A stretch of DNA of 64,000 nt from Amphritea sp. (lineage in GTDB: Bacteria > Pseudomonadota > Gammaproteobacteria > Pseudomonadales > Balneatricaceae): positions 62,001 to 126,000 of the forward strand of contig NZ_JADGEW010000008.1 in the NCBI RefSeq assembly GCF_016744155.1, in the 5' to 3' direction. The position numbers were made by a program, and so were the translations under genes. Below, piece by piece: positions 1 through 9,048 of this stretch; position 1 is the first letter of the stretch; each line of letters starts with the position of its first letter. The notes beneath the pieces were generated by a model that was given only the letters and a program-made list of their open reading frames with translations, did not search any database and was not told where the DNA came from.

Positions 1-1010
1 TGTTTTAGCCCAGCGATGTTTGATTGGTTATCACTGCTGTTGCGCAATTGTTGCTCAATATCATCCCAGCAGCTTTGTTCAGCATCAAGATCAGCTTTGC
101 AGAAATGTTCTCCGGCGATTAATGTTGCGCACCGAATAGTCGTTTCATCAAGTTTTTGCAGTAACTCTGTTTCTCGTTGTTCTTTTAGCAGGCTCTTTTG
201 TTCATCCTGCTGTTCTGCATCATAGCGCTGCTGTTCTGCATCGAGAGTTTGCTGGCTACGTTCAGTGAAGTTTTTATATCGCTGGCTGATTGATTCATTC
301 GGGGTACTTTGGAGCTGACTCCATTGATGACAAAGAGCATCCAGTTTAGCGCCATAGAGAGGAAAGAAAGCGGTCTGACTTAAGTGTTCAAGGCTGCTTA
401 GTAGCTCTTCCTGTTGAAGACGTGACTTTTCTTCAATTCGAGATTGTTCTTGTAACTGTTGCTGTTTGTTCCGGATGATTCGGTAGACGGTTTTATCACG
501 GCCTTTAATAGCCTTACCGGCTTGTTCCAGTAGTTCAGGTAGGTAAAGTTTTTCAGCTGCAGTCTGACGAATCTGGGTACAGTTACCGTTAATAGCCAGG
601 CTGATAAGGCAGTGTTGATCGGATATCCTTTGCAATGCTTGCTGCTGGATTTCGGCACTGGAACTATTAAGTGCTATATGGGCGAGTATATTTTCGTCTT
701 GAAGGTATGTCAGGCACTCTGACTGCTGGCTTAAGGTATAGCCAGGATTAAGAATGATATTGCAGATTCGTTGAGCGACACTGCGACGAATGTCAGGGTC
801 TGCATCATGGGTCAGAATATCTGAAAGAAGGTCGGGTGCAGCAATCTTTTCGACAGCGGCCATGCGCACTTCCACACTCTGGTCCTGGCGGGCAAGTTGG
901 GTTAAAACGTCAAGGTGCTCAGATTTACCGGGACTTAGCCGGTGAACTGCTTTAATACGTACGGCGGCTTTACTATGTTGCCAACGGGGTTTGAATAACT
1001 TCACAAACAT
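1..1010 (-). CDS. DUF349 family protein (3' end beyond window)
   Basis: The minus-strand frame opens at an ATG at 1010 and runs off the left edge after about 336 codons, so the C-terminus is missing. The N-terminal 200 residues are helical and HEAT-like (repeated 'VRMAAVEKI', 'DIRRSVAQRI', 'IRQTAAEKL' patterns). They are followed by a Gln/Glu-rich coiled coil and segments of the DUF349 type ('LCHQWSQL', 'SCWDDIEQQL', each with the conserved Trp). DUF349 proteins are widespread in proteobacteria and poorly characterised; an RNA or ribosome link has been suggested for some. Assignment is by motif recognition only. It appears to be transcribed alone, away from ychJ. Confidence 0.75.
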   Translation of the reverse strand, partial: MFVKLFKPRWQHSKAAVRIKAVHRLSPGKSEHLDVLTQLARQDQSVEVRMAAVEKIAAPDLLSDILTHDADPDIRRSVAQRICNIILNPGYTLSQQSECLTYLQDENILAHIALNSSSAEIQQQALQRISDQHCLISLAINGNCTQIRQTAAEKLYLPELLEQAGKAIKGRDKTVYRIIRNKQQQLQEQSRIEEKSRLQQEELLSSLEHLSQTAFFPLYGAKLDALCHQWSQLQSTPNESISQRYKNFTERSQQTLDAEQQRYDAEQQDEQKSLLKEQRETELLQKLDETTIRCATLIAGEHFCKADLDAEQSCWDDIEQQLRNSSDNQSNIAGLK

Positions 1011-1062
1011 TACATCGATCCTGCAATGGCCACTACATAAACTACGGTACCTGCGGCCTGAA

Positions 1063-1079
1063 GCCGGTATTCTACCGGC
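1063..1079. repeat. Perfect 7-bp hairpin between ychJ-like gene and DUF349 gene
   Basis: GCCGGTA-TTC-TACCGGC forms a perfect 7-bp stem with a 3-nt loop. It lies downstream of the ychJ-like gene and just upstream of the DUF349 gene, both on the minus strand. No T-run follows on either strand, so it may be a weak terminator or a leader hairpin. The rest of 1011-1200 shows nothing clear. Confidence 0.4.
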
Positions 1080-1200
1080 CTTTGACTGTGCAGGAAAAGC
1101 CTTGACAGAAAAGAAAACTGTAAGCCATAGCAGGTAACTCCCCCGGGGTGCTTGTCTGCCGGGCTTTACAGTGATTTTTTAGGGAAAAATATTTTTCTGA

Positions 1201-1626
1201 TCAGTTACGTATTTCTACTTCTCCATCCACATAAAACCAGTGGTTATCCTGTTTTCTGAAGTTTGAGCGTTCATGCAGCTCGTTTTGTTCTTCGTCTGTC
1301 TCGAAGCGAGCAATAAACTCAACGACGCCATTAAGGTCATCAGCTTGTCCTGCTTTTGTGTTGAGAATCTTTAATCCTGTCCAGGTGGTCGCAATAACTT
1401 GTTCCGCGAGGAGGTCTGCATCCTCTGGATTTCGATATTCTTCAGCGGTTGTATTTATAATATAATCTACCGCTCCCAGTGCAAAAGCGGTATACCTTGA
1501 TCGCATGAGTGCTTCAGCTGTACGGGCTGGCTTATGGCCTTCTATTGCCGGTTCACAGCAGAATGAAAATGGCTTATTCGAGCCACAAGGGCAGGTAAGC
1601 GTGGTATCTTTGTGATCGTGAAGCAT
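1201..1626 (-). CDS. YchJ family SEC-C motif protein
   Basis: 141 residues from the chosen ATG at 1626. The N-terminal 'CPCGSNKPFSFCC' is the Cys-rich SEC-C zinc motif, followed by the YchJ hallmarks 'ALMRSRYTAFALG', 'VVEFIARF' and 'ERSNFRK...WFYVDG'. E. coli YchJ has a second SEC-C motif at the C-terminus; this one ends right after the core, as some homologues do. An earlier ATG at 1668 is possible, but it has no ribosome-binding site and sits on a TATAAT-like sequence, whereas the ATG at 1626 has a GGGGA tract upstream. Molecular function is unknown. Confidence 0.85.
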   Translation of the reverse strand: MLHDHKDTTLTCPCGSNKPFSFCCEPAIEGHKPARTAEALMRSRYTAFALGAVDYIINTTAEEYRNPEDADLLAEQVIATTWTGLKILNTKAGQADDLNGVVEFIARFETDEEQNELHERSNFRKQDNHWFYVDGEVEIRN

Positions 1627-1744
1627 AGAGTCCCCGGCTAAGTTTATGATTGCTCTTTTACTGGACATTATAGGCTGCTGACAAATTAAGCATATTGATC
1701 AAAAGCATAACCATACCGAGATAACCGGTTTTAAGGCGAACAGA

Positions 1745-3205
1745 ATGGCTGCATCCTCTCAAAAGACTTTTTTCTGGCATGACTATGAAACCTCAGGCGC
1801 TGATACAAAGCGTGATCGACCGCTGCAGTTTGCAGGCATTCGGACGGACCAGGAACTGAACATTATTGAAGAGCCGGTGATGTTTTACTGTAAACCAGCT
1901 GAAGACCTTCTGCCCCATCCTGAGGCCTGTCTGATTACCGGTATCACTCCGCAGAAAGCGATTCAGGACGGTTATTGCGAAGCCGAGTTTATCGGGTTGG
2001 TCCATGAACAGTTATCTCGCCCGGGTACTTGTGGGGTGGGTTACAACAGTATTCGTTTTGATGATGAAATTACCCGTCACAGCCTCTACAGAAATTTTAT
2101 TGACCCCTATGGCCGAGAATATCAGAACGGCTGCTCTCGCTGGGATATTATCGATATGTTGCGGTTAACCCGGGCACTACGTCCAGAGGGAATTGAATGG
2201 CCCTCCTATGAAGATGGCCGACCCAGTATGCGACTGGAAGACCTGACCCGGGCAAACGGGATCGATCATGGTAATGCTCATGATGCCTTGGCCGATGTTC
2301 ATGCAACGATTGCCATGGCTCGGTTAGTCAAAGAGCGACAGCCAAAACTTTATGAGTATGCTTTGAATAATCGTGACAAACGGAGTATTCAGGAGAAACT
2401 AGATGTACTGACGATGAAGCCGGTTCTGCATATTTCTTCAATGTACCCATCGGAGTGGGGTAATGCGGCAGTGGTAGCTCCCGTGGCAAATCATCCCGTC
2501 AACCGTAATGCGGTGATCGCTTTTGATTTGCGCGTCGATCCTACTGCTTTGCTTGAATTGTCTGCAGAAGAGATTCGTCGTCGTATCTATACCCGAGCTG
2601 AAGATTTAGCGGAAGGTGAGGTGCGTATTCCTCTAAAACAGATTCATATCAATAAATCTCCGGTTATTGCGCCGGCTGGAATGCTTTCGGCAGTAGAAGC
2701 CGAGCGGTTGAATATATCCGGTGGTCTGTGTCGTACGCATTTGAAAATGCTCAGAAGTAGCCCAGACCTGAAACAGAAAATTGCAGAGGTGTTTGCAGAA
2801 TCAGATTTTGCAGAAGATTTAGACCCTGATCACATGCTTTATAGTGGCGGATTCTTTGGTGATGCCGATAAGAAGAGTATGGAGCTGATCAGAAAGACTG
2901 AACCGCAGCAATTGGGGGGGCTTGAACTGGCTTTTCAAGATTCCCGACTGGAAGAGATGTTCTTGCGTTATCGTGCGAGAAACTATCCCTTCAGCCTCAA
3001 TGATGATGAGCGCAGTCGCTGGGAAGAGTTCCGTCATCAGCGTTTGCTGGGGCCAGAAAATGGAGGATACCTTACGATGACTGCGTTATTCGCCAAACTA
3101 AATGAGCTATACCAGAAGCCAGAGCTAAGTGGCTCGCAAAAAGAAATATTAGAAGAATTAGCTTTGTATGCTGAAGCAATCTATCCGATGGATGAGATGC
3201 ATTGA
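1745..3205 (+). CDS. sbcB: Exodeoxyribonuclease I
   Basis: 486 residues, normal length for SbcB, a 3'-to-5' single-strand DNA exonuclease acting in mismatch repair and recombination. The DEDDh nuclease signature is visible: 'DYETSG' near residue 13 supplies the first Asp and Glu, 'GYNSIRFDDE' the middle Asp, and 'HDALADVHATIAMARL' near 178 the catalytic His and last Asp. The C-terminal half matches the SH3-like and helical parts of the family ('LRYRARNYPFSLNDDE'). The ATG at 1745 follows an AAGGCG tract. The stop overlaps the TTG start of the next gene, so the two are probably translationally coupled. Confidence 0.96.
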   Translation: MAASSQKTFFWHDYETSGADTKRDRPLQFAGIRTDQELNIIEEPVMFYCKPAEDLLPHPEACLITGITPQKAIQDGYCEAEFIGLVHEQLSRPGTCGVGYNSIRFDDEITRHSLYRNFIDPYGREYQNGCSRWDIIDMLRLTRALRPEGIEWPSYEDGRPSMRLEDLTRANGIDHGNAHDALADVHATIAMARLVKERQPKLYEYALNNRDKRSIQEKLDVLTMKPVLHISSMYPSEWGNAAVVAPVANHPVNRNAVIAFDLRVDPTALLELSAEEIRRRIYTRAEDLAEGEVRIPLKQIHINKSPVIAPAGMLSAVEAERLNISGGLCRTHLKMLRSSPDLKQKIAEVFAESDFAEDLDPDHMLYSGGFFGDADKKSMELIRKTEPQQLGGLELAFQDSRLEEMFLRYRARNYPFSLNDDERSRWEEFRHQRLLGPENGGYLTMTALFAKLNELYQKPELSGSQKEILEELALYAEAIYPMDEMH

Positions 3206-3699
3206 TTAACCGAACTGTTTATGCAAAAACTGCTTGTCTGATCGCTTCGGTGATCAGCTTGTCAGTCTATGCTGACAGGAAAGAGGATTTGGTTAATCCA
3301 ATCTCTTATGCGGTAACTGTTCCCGGTGGTTATATAGATTCACCGATCGATCCGAAAACCCTGTATGAAAATCGGCGCAGGGGTTACGTTGATAGTGAAC
3401 CGATGCTAGAAATTGAGCCAGTGCTTATACCAGAATTACAGCTGCCTCCGCCCACGGTGATATCTCACGGGGACTATGAGCCGGTAGAGCGGGTTGTCAG
3501 TGTAGAAAAGAAAGCGCCACCACTGCAAGGTGAAGATCGGGTATTTGAACAGATTGCCCGGGATGAACTGGAAATTAAATGTCTGATGGATGATGCATTA
3601 GATCAGTGTGAAGGGATCGAGATTGAAGTACCACAAGAGAATAAACCCCGCTCTCGCAGGGTAATTGATCGTCAGATTCAGACTTCAGGTACAAACTGA
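3202..3699 (+). CDS. Hypothetical secreted protein coupled to sbcB
   Basis: 165 residues starting at a TTG that overlaps the sbcB stop codon by four bases; an upstream in-frame TGA excludes an earlier start. Residues 1-24 form a signal peptide (short basic start, hydrophobic stretch 'ACLIASVISLSVYA') with a likely cleavage after VYA, so the mature protein is periplasmic. The rest is acidic and proline-rich, with a Cys pair near residues 126 and 135 ('CLMDDALDQC'). I recognise no family. The 3' end overlaps the convergent protease gene by 22 bases with no terminator between them. Confidence 0.7.
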   Translation: MINRTVYAKTACLIASVISLSVYADRKEDLVNPISYAVTVPGGYIDSPIDPKTLYENRRRGYVDSEPMLEIEPVLIPELQLPPPTVISHGDYEPVERVVSVEKKAPPLQGEDRVFEQIARDELEIKCLMDDALDQCEGIEIEVPQENKPRSRRVIDRQIQTSGTN

Positions 3700-6536
3700 C
3701 CCTGCTCTTTTAACCGTGCGATTTCAGGATCGCAGATCTTTTCGAGAGCTTTTGAACTAGCTTCTTTTCGGTGTTCTTCACCAAAGGTACGCACCGTTAA
3801 TCTGCGTTCTGGTAGATTCCTATAGCATTTGCGCAGGTCGGCCAACGTCAGGGAGCTAATTGCCTCGGTTAGCTGTTCCCGGCTGTCAAAGCTATGTTCA
3901 TCCCGATCGATCTCTTGCCAGTAACGTTCACTTAACTCGCTCATTCGATTTTCTTTACGGTTTATTCTGGATAGCAAACTCTCTTTATAGCGCGCTACCT
4001 GCTCATCGGTCATCTTTTCCAGTTGAGATTCCATCTGGGTGATGAACTCGTCAATATGCTTTTCTAATCCTATAGGACCAGTGTTTGGCGATTGAATGAC
4101 AAAAGCCATTCCCGGTGCTTTGCGCATCGATAAAGAGGTTTCAAATACCACGTAACCCAATTGTTGCTCGGTGCGTAGCTGACTATAAAAAGGTGCTGAG
4201 AGTATCTCGCTTAGCAGTGCGTACTCTGCACGGGTTTTCGTGTCACTATTATCCGCTTGAAAGTAGACGCTGATGGCAGAGTCGTTGTGTTCTACAGGCA
4301 GTGTCTGCGTCAGATTGGATTGCTTATCTAGCAGAATAACGGGTAGGCGGCTGCGATAGCTGATAATTGGCTGAGTAGGCAGGTGTGTGCGAACGGTATT
4401 AGCCATCTGCAGTGCTTCTGCTTCTGATAGGTTGCCATGGGCAAGCATTCTTACTTCTGTTTGATCCAATAGCAGAGGAATAAAAGTTTGTAGTGTTTCT
4501 AGATTTACACTGTTTAATGCGGTTAGCTTTTTCTCAGCGCTCCAGCTCTGCAAAAGGAGGTTGTATACTGCGCCAATTGTCTGGTTGTAGGGTTTATCTT
4601 TCAGACTGTTTTTTAATTCCTGTGCATACTTTTCTTTAATGCGAGAAAAATTGGTCTGAGTGAAGTCTATCTGCTGCAGGCTATTCATTACCTGGCTGAG
4701 TAGTTTAGGTTGCTTATCGTTATATCCAGAGATACGAATGCTCAACCCCCGCATATGCGGATAAACACGGGTTTTCAGGCCGGCGAGAGTCGCATCGTAA
4801 AGTGTCTCATTCAGCTGGTCTTTGACCAGTTTAGTATAGAGGGCCGTCATCACCGTGTTTTCAGGAGTCAGGCTAGCTTGTTTTGATATGATCGAGACAA
4901 AAAAGTCCGTCTTTGGCAGCTGAAAAGTCTGATCCTGTTTATGCCAGAGAGAATAACCATCCTGTTGCAGAATAAGCTCAGGTCGATTTTTTCTGCTATT
5001 TAATGCTTCACTAGCAATTTGTTTTACGTTGAGGTTTTCAGCAATAAAAGGATTCAACTCTCGCATTTGAAGAGCCTGATTCTTAGCTGGATTATTCCAT
5101 AGTTCACGTCGTATTGAATCGATCGGCATAACGCTGTACTCAGCATTAAACCAAGGGTCTTTGTTATCTGTTTTAAGGTTTTGTGACTGCAGAGTAAGCA
5201 GTAAGTTATCCGGGGTCATCTGTGAAAGAATATCTTTAATCAGTTCGGGCTGGAACTTCTCTAATAGATAGTCGGCACTGATAACTGAGTCTGCTGGATA
5301 AAGCTGAAGGTTGCGAGACAGGTGTGCAACTTCATGAATTGGCTGAGATTTTTCTTTGAACCTGAAGCTGATGTTACTCAGTTTCTGTTCTTCCAGATAC
5401 AGTGCTTCGTTAATGCCCTTTTCCTGTAGTAGCTTGATAGCTGCAAAGGTGGTTTCAATGACTTTGTCATGATTTTTAAGACCTTCATCGGTCAGGGAAA
5501 GTGACAGTGCAACAGATGATTGGTCGGGTAGGTCGTTACCCCGATGGGTATTCAAACCATTTACCCAGCCTTTAGCCTTAAGTGCAGAAAAAAGACTGCC
5601 TTTACCTTCATAGCCCAGCATTGAACCGATAAAGTGCGAAGGCTTTTCCTTATAGTAATCACGGGTTGCCTGAATTGGAAATGTCAGCGTTAGTTGCTGA
5701 AGATCTTTAAGCGTTTTTATGTTCTGTTGTAATGGCAGATTCTGATATAGAGGGACCTGGGAAATAAATTGGACCGCATTGCTGTTTTTGACCGCTGCAA
5801 ATTTATCTTCAATAAGATGTTTCAGTTCTAATACCGACTCCTTGCCCAGAAGGACGACGGTCATTTGGTTCGCAGAGTAGTGTTGGTTATAAAAACTGGT
5901 CAGATCCTGTCGAAGGTTGCCATCTTCATTCGATAAGGTTTCCAGGTTGCCGACGGCAAACTGACTCATACTGTGTTTCGGGTTCATTACCCGCTTGCCT
6001 GCGGAATAGCCGCGGCGACCATCGTCTCGTAATTTCGACTGGTATTCAGAATTGACTGCGTGTCTCTCCCTGTCCACGTACTTTTCTGAAAAGAGTGGGT
6101 CGATAAAAAAGTGTGAGAAACGATCCAGAGCGGGTTCTAGCTGGTCAGCTTTGATATCAAAAAAGTAGTTTGTGTTTTCAAAAGCAGTATAGGCGTTATG
6201 ACTCCCACCATTATTACTGATGTACTCCTGATAACTACCGGCCTCAGGATATTTCTTCGTCCCAAGAAACAGCATGTGTTCGAGGAAGTGCGCCAAACCC
6301 AGACGATTTTCAGGATTAGCATTGGAGCCAACATTGACGTCAACTGAGGCGGCTGCTTTATCTGTTGTTGGATCGGATATAACAAGGGCTTTCATCTGGT
6401 TAGGGAGTGTGAAAGCAAGATATTGGCGATCGTCCGTGGGGCTTTTATGGACTGCCGCGTAGGTCAGTTTTGTTGTCATGAAAAGCAATAGCATTAGAAC
6501 ATGACGGGTGCTTTTCTTATTATATCTGTAACGCAT
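3678..6536 (-). CDS. ptrA: M16 zinc metalloprotease, pitrilysin (protease III) type
   Basis: 952 residues, the usual size of single-chain M16A enzymes. An N-terminal signal peptide ('VLMLLLFMTTKLTYA') predicts a periplasmic location, as for E. coli protease III. The inverted zinc motif HFLEH is at residues 83-87, and the distal Glu is in 'ERHAVNSEYQ' near 155. The second, inactive half carries the M16 substrate-handling segment 'RTEQQLGYVVF'. Substrates of the family are small unfolded peptides. In E. coli ptrA lies in the recBCD region; here it is a single minus-strand gene convergent with the sbcB operon. Confidence 0.92.
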   Translation of the reverse strand: MRYRYNKKSTRHVLMLLLFMTTKLTYAAVHKSPTDDRQYLAFTLPNQMKALVISDPTTDKAAASVDVNVGSNANPENRLGLAHFLEHMLFLGTKKYPEAGSYQEYISNNGGSHNAYTAFENTNYFFDIKADQLEPALDRFSHFFIDPLFSEKYVDRERHAVNSEYQSKLRDDGRRGYSAGKRVMNPKHSMSQFAVGNLETLSNEDGNLRQDLTSFYNQHYSANQMTVVLLGKESVLELKHLIEDKFAAVKNSNAVQFISQVPLYQNLPLQQNIKTLKDLQQLTLTFPIQATRDYYKEKPSHFIGSMLGYEGKGSLFSALKAKGWVNGLNTHRGNDLPDQSSVALSLSLTDEGLKNHDKVIETTFAAIKLLQEKGINEALYLEEQKLSNISFRFKEKSQPIHEVAHLSRNLQLYPADSVISADYLLEKFQPELIKDILSQMTPDNLLLTLQSQNLKTDNKDPWFNAEYSVMPIDSIRRELWNNPAKNQALQMRELNPFIAENLNVKQIASEALNSRKNRPELILQQDGYSLWHKQDQTFQLPKTDFFVSIISKQASLTPENTVMTALYTKLVKDQLNETLYDATLAGLKTRVYPHMRGLSIRISGYNDKQPKLLSQVMNSLQQIDFTQTNFSRIKEKYAQELKNSLKDKPYNQTIGAVYNLLLQSWSAEKKLTALNSVNLETLQTFIPLLLDQTEVRMLAHGNLSEAEALQMANTVRTHLPTQPIISYRSRLPVILLDKQSNLTQTLPVEHNDSAISVYFQADNSDTKTRAEYALLSEILSAPFYSQLRTEQQLGYVVFETSLSMRKAPGMAFVIQSPNTGPIGLEKHIDEFITQMESQLEKMTDEQVARYKESLLSRINRKENRMSELSERYWQEIDRDEHSFDSREQLTEAISSLTLADLRKCYRNLPERRLTVRTFGEEHRKEASSKALEKICDPEIARLKEQGQFVPEV

Positions 6537-6963
6537 TCACTATAGCCCCTGTGCTTGGCAGTCTCTCAGGCAGAGAGAAATTCTGTTTTGAATAACAACA
6601 TAACGTCTTTTTTAACGTCTATAAAAACCAGATTTAAAACTTTACGAAAATAGGAAAATAGCACAGCTGAAGAGCTACCAGATGAGCTTAGTTGGCTTTA
6701 CGTTTTTTAGCGTTATAGCCGACATAAGCGTATAAGGATAGTTAAAAATCTCAATACTGTCTATTTTTTAACCAGTTGTTTTGTTATATGCCTTTGAACT
6801 TTGGTTATTTAAGATCACAAGCGATTAAGTGTTCGACAAGGGGTTTGATAGTTGGTTCGATGATTTCTCTATTATTACCGGATGCTTTACAATCCTCTGT
6901 AGTAAGCTTTTGTTGTTATTACTCTTTGTTTAAAAACACTACTCAGACTTTGGGATGGATTCT
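6537..6963. other. 427-bp intergenic region between divergent genes
   Basis: AT-rich leader region shared by the protease gene (leftward) and the DUF6394 gene (rightward). It must hold both promoters, but no -35/-10 pair stands out. Short open frames inside have no ribosome-binding site. Confidence 0.4.
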
Positions 6964-7347
6964 ATGAATCGCGAAAAGGTAATTTTTGCATTTTTTATAG
7001 TACTGGCACTAACCTTGAATTTCGGTTTCTTTCTCGGTGAGATAGAGAACCTAGCCCACCATAATGTATTTGAATTCTTCGCCGCTATTGTGGTGAGTAT
7101 GATCTGTACGGTACTCAAGTTTGGTGATCGAACTCACATAGGCGCATTGATGCTGGCAACCAGTCTGGTTGCTGACCTCCAGCTGGTAGTGGCGGCAATG
7201 ATTTGGGGCTATGGTGCACAAATATCGGTTGATGGTGTTACTCCCGAAATGATTAGCAGCGTTGTATCTTTGTCCGGCGGAGCGTTGCTGGCTAACGTAG
7301 TGTCGGTGATTCTGCTGATGGTCGAGACGATTGTTGTACGTCGTTAA
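6964..7347 (+). CDS. DUF6394 family small membrane protein
   Basis: 127 residues from the ATG at 6964, which has GGGA eight bases upstream; an in-frame ATG at 6955 has no spacing for a ribosome-binding site. Three to four hydrophobic segments are visible ('VIFAFFIVLALTLNFGFFLG', 'FEFFAAIVVSMICTVL', 'GALMLATSLVADLQLVVAAMIWG', 'GGALLANVVSVILLMVETIVV'). It resembles DUF6394 proteins, which I recall being encoded next to TrkA-domain K+ channels, as here 12 bp ahead of one. Inference: an accessory subunit or partner of that channel. Confidence 0.75.
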   Translation: MNREKVIFAFFIVLALTLNFGFFLGEIENLAHHNVFEFFAAIVVSMICTVLKFGDRTHIGALMLATSLVADLQLVVAAMIWGYGAQISVDGVTPEMISSVVSLSGGALLANVVSVILLMVETIVVRR

Positions 7348-7359
7348 AGGCGAACCAGC

Positions 7360-9048
7360 ATGAACGATATTTTCTATCTGCTGCTGCGTAGACTGCGGCA
7401 ACCCCTGATCATTCTGATCGTTATCTATTCGGTCTCCACTGTTGGGTTCGTCATCATTCCTGGTCAAGATGACCAGGGTAATGTCTGGCATATGGATTTC
7501 TTCCATGCTGTCTATTTCGTTAGTTTCATGGGATCAACTATAGGTTTTGGTGAGATTCCCTATGCTTTCACTGCGGCACAACGTGTCTGGACGCTGGTTT
7601 CAATTTACGGAACGGTTATCTCCTGGCTGTACAGTATTGGTTCGCTGCTAGCGCTGTTTCAGGAACCAGTATTCGGGCGGATGTTACGACGTCGCTCCTT
7701 CGTAAACGAAGTCAGTAATTTCAATGAACCTTTCTATCTGGTGTGTGGCTACGGCATAACGGGAAGCGCCATTATCAAAAAACTCAGCGAACGAGGGATT
7801 CGTGCGGTTGTGATCGATATTGATCAAGAGCGTATCGATCGACTTGAAATGGATGATCTGTTGACTAGGGTACCAGGGCTTTGTGCTGATGCTTCGCTCC
7901 CTGAAGCGCTAGACGATGCAGGCTTGCAGCATGCTTCCTGTGTGGGTGTTTTGGCGTTGACTAATAACGACAATGTGAATCTATCAATCTCAATTGCCAG
8001 TAAGTTGCTAGCACCTCAGCGGGTGGTTGTGTCCCGGACTGAGTCAGAAGTAAATGCGCGTAACCTGTCATCTTTTGGTACCGATCATATTGTCGATCCA
8101 TTCAGAGCCTATGCCGAATACCTGTCTTTAGCGGCTCATTCACCCTATATGCATCTGGTCTATGATTGGTTAATTAATCCCGACCATCGACCGCTATCCA
8201 GCGCTTATAAAAAAACCAGTGGACTCTGGATTATCTGTGGTTTGGGTCGTTTCGGTAAGGCGCTCTATTATGAGTTTGCAAAGCATGATGTGGAACTGGT
8301 GCTGTTGGATGATGATGAGCGTCAGTTGAAAAATTATAAAAATACGGTTGTCGGTCTGGGAACCGAGGCTGCGACCCTTGAGATAGCTGGGGTTCGTGAT
8401 GCTGTAGGCATCATCGCCGGCACAGATAATGATGCAGATAACCTGTCGATCATTATGACCGCACATGAGTTGAACCCGAAATTAGTCACGGTAGTTCGTC
8501 AGAACCTGAATACCAATACACTGGTTTATAAGAACTCGAATGCTGATTTTATTATGGAGTCGGGACGGATAATCGCAAACCGGATTCTGGCAAAACTTAA
8601 AACACCGCTACTACCGATGTTCATTGAACAGATGCAGCAACAGGACGATGTCTGGGCGCATACGTTGTTGAACCGGATGAGTAATATTGCTGATGATAGA
8701 GAGCTGGATAGTTGGTCTATTACGGTGAATGAAGCCGAAACGCCGGCAATCATAGCTGTGTCGGCCGAATCTACGCCGGTGAAACTGAGTGTCCTGATGA
8801 AAGACCCTCGTCATCGCAAGGATCAACTTCGCTGTTTCCCACTGATGTTAAGACGCAACGGTGATTTGAAACTTTTACCTGGTGAGTTGACCGTTTTGGA
8901 AGAAGGTGACCAAATATTGTTCTGCGGTCTTGCTGACGCCAGTGATCAGATGAGTTGGAGTATTAATAACTACAATATTCTCTTCTATCTACAGACCGGG
9001 GAAGAGCCCAGTCATAACCTTTTGGCTAAACTACTGAAGCGAGTCTGA
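7360..9048 (+). CDS. Two-RCK potassium channel protein (TrkA-N domains)
   Basis: 562 residues. Two membrane helices (about residues 14-33 and 80-100) flank a pore loop with 'STIGFGEIP', a K+ selectivity filter (TIGFG). Two cytoplasmic RCK/TrkA-N Rossmann domains follow, each with a dinucleotide fingerprint: 'VCGYGITGSAI' near 129 and 'ICGLGRFGKAL' near 290. A TrkA-C-like tail ('LLPGELTVLEEGDQILFCG') ends the protein. The two-helix plus tandem-RCK plan is that of ligand-gated K+ channels. It sits in an operon with DUF6394 upstream and an EamA gene overlapping its stop by one base (TGATG). Confidence 0.9.
   Translation: MNDIFYLLLRRLRQPLIILIVIYSVSTVGFVIIPGQDDQGNVWHMDFFHAVYFVSFMGSTIGFGEIPYAFTAAQRVWTLVSIYGTVISWLYSIGSLLALFQEPVFGRMLRRRSFVNEVSNFNEPFYLVCGYGITGSAIIKKLSERGIRAVVIDIDQERIDRLEMDDLLTRVPGLCADASLPEALDDAGLQHASCVGVLALTNNDNVNLSISIASKLLAPQRVVVSRTESEVNARNLSSFGTDHIVDPFRAYAEYLSLAAHSPYMHLVYDWLINPDHRPLSSAYKKTSGLWIICGLGRFGKALYYEFAKHDVELVLLDDDERQLKNYKNTVVGLGTEAATLEIAGVRDAVGIIAGTDNDADNLSIIMTAHELNPKLVTVVRQNLNTNTLVYKNSNADFIMESGRIIANRILAKLKTPLLPMFIEQMQQQDDVWAHTLLNRMSNIADDRELDSWSITVNEAETPAIIAVSAESTPVKLSVLMKDPRHRKDQLRCFPLMLRRNGDLKLLPGELTVLEEGDQILFCGLADASDQMSWSINNYNILFYLQTGEEPSHNLLAKLLKRV

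Noticed and set aside
6776..6967. 63-codon plus-strand frame before the DUF6394 gene
   Set aside because: No ribosome-binding site, no family, and it overlaps the next gene's start.
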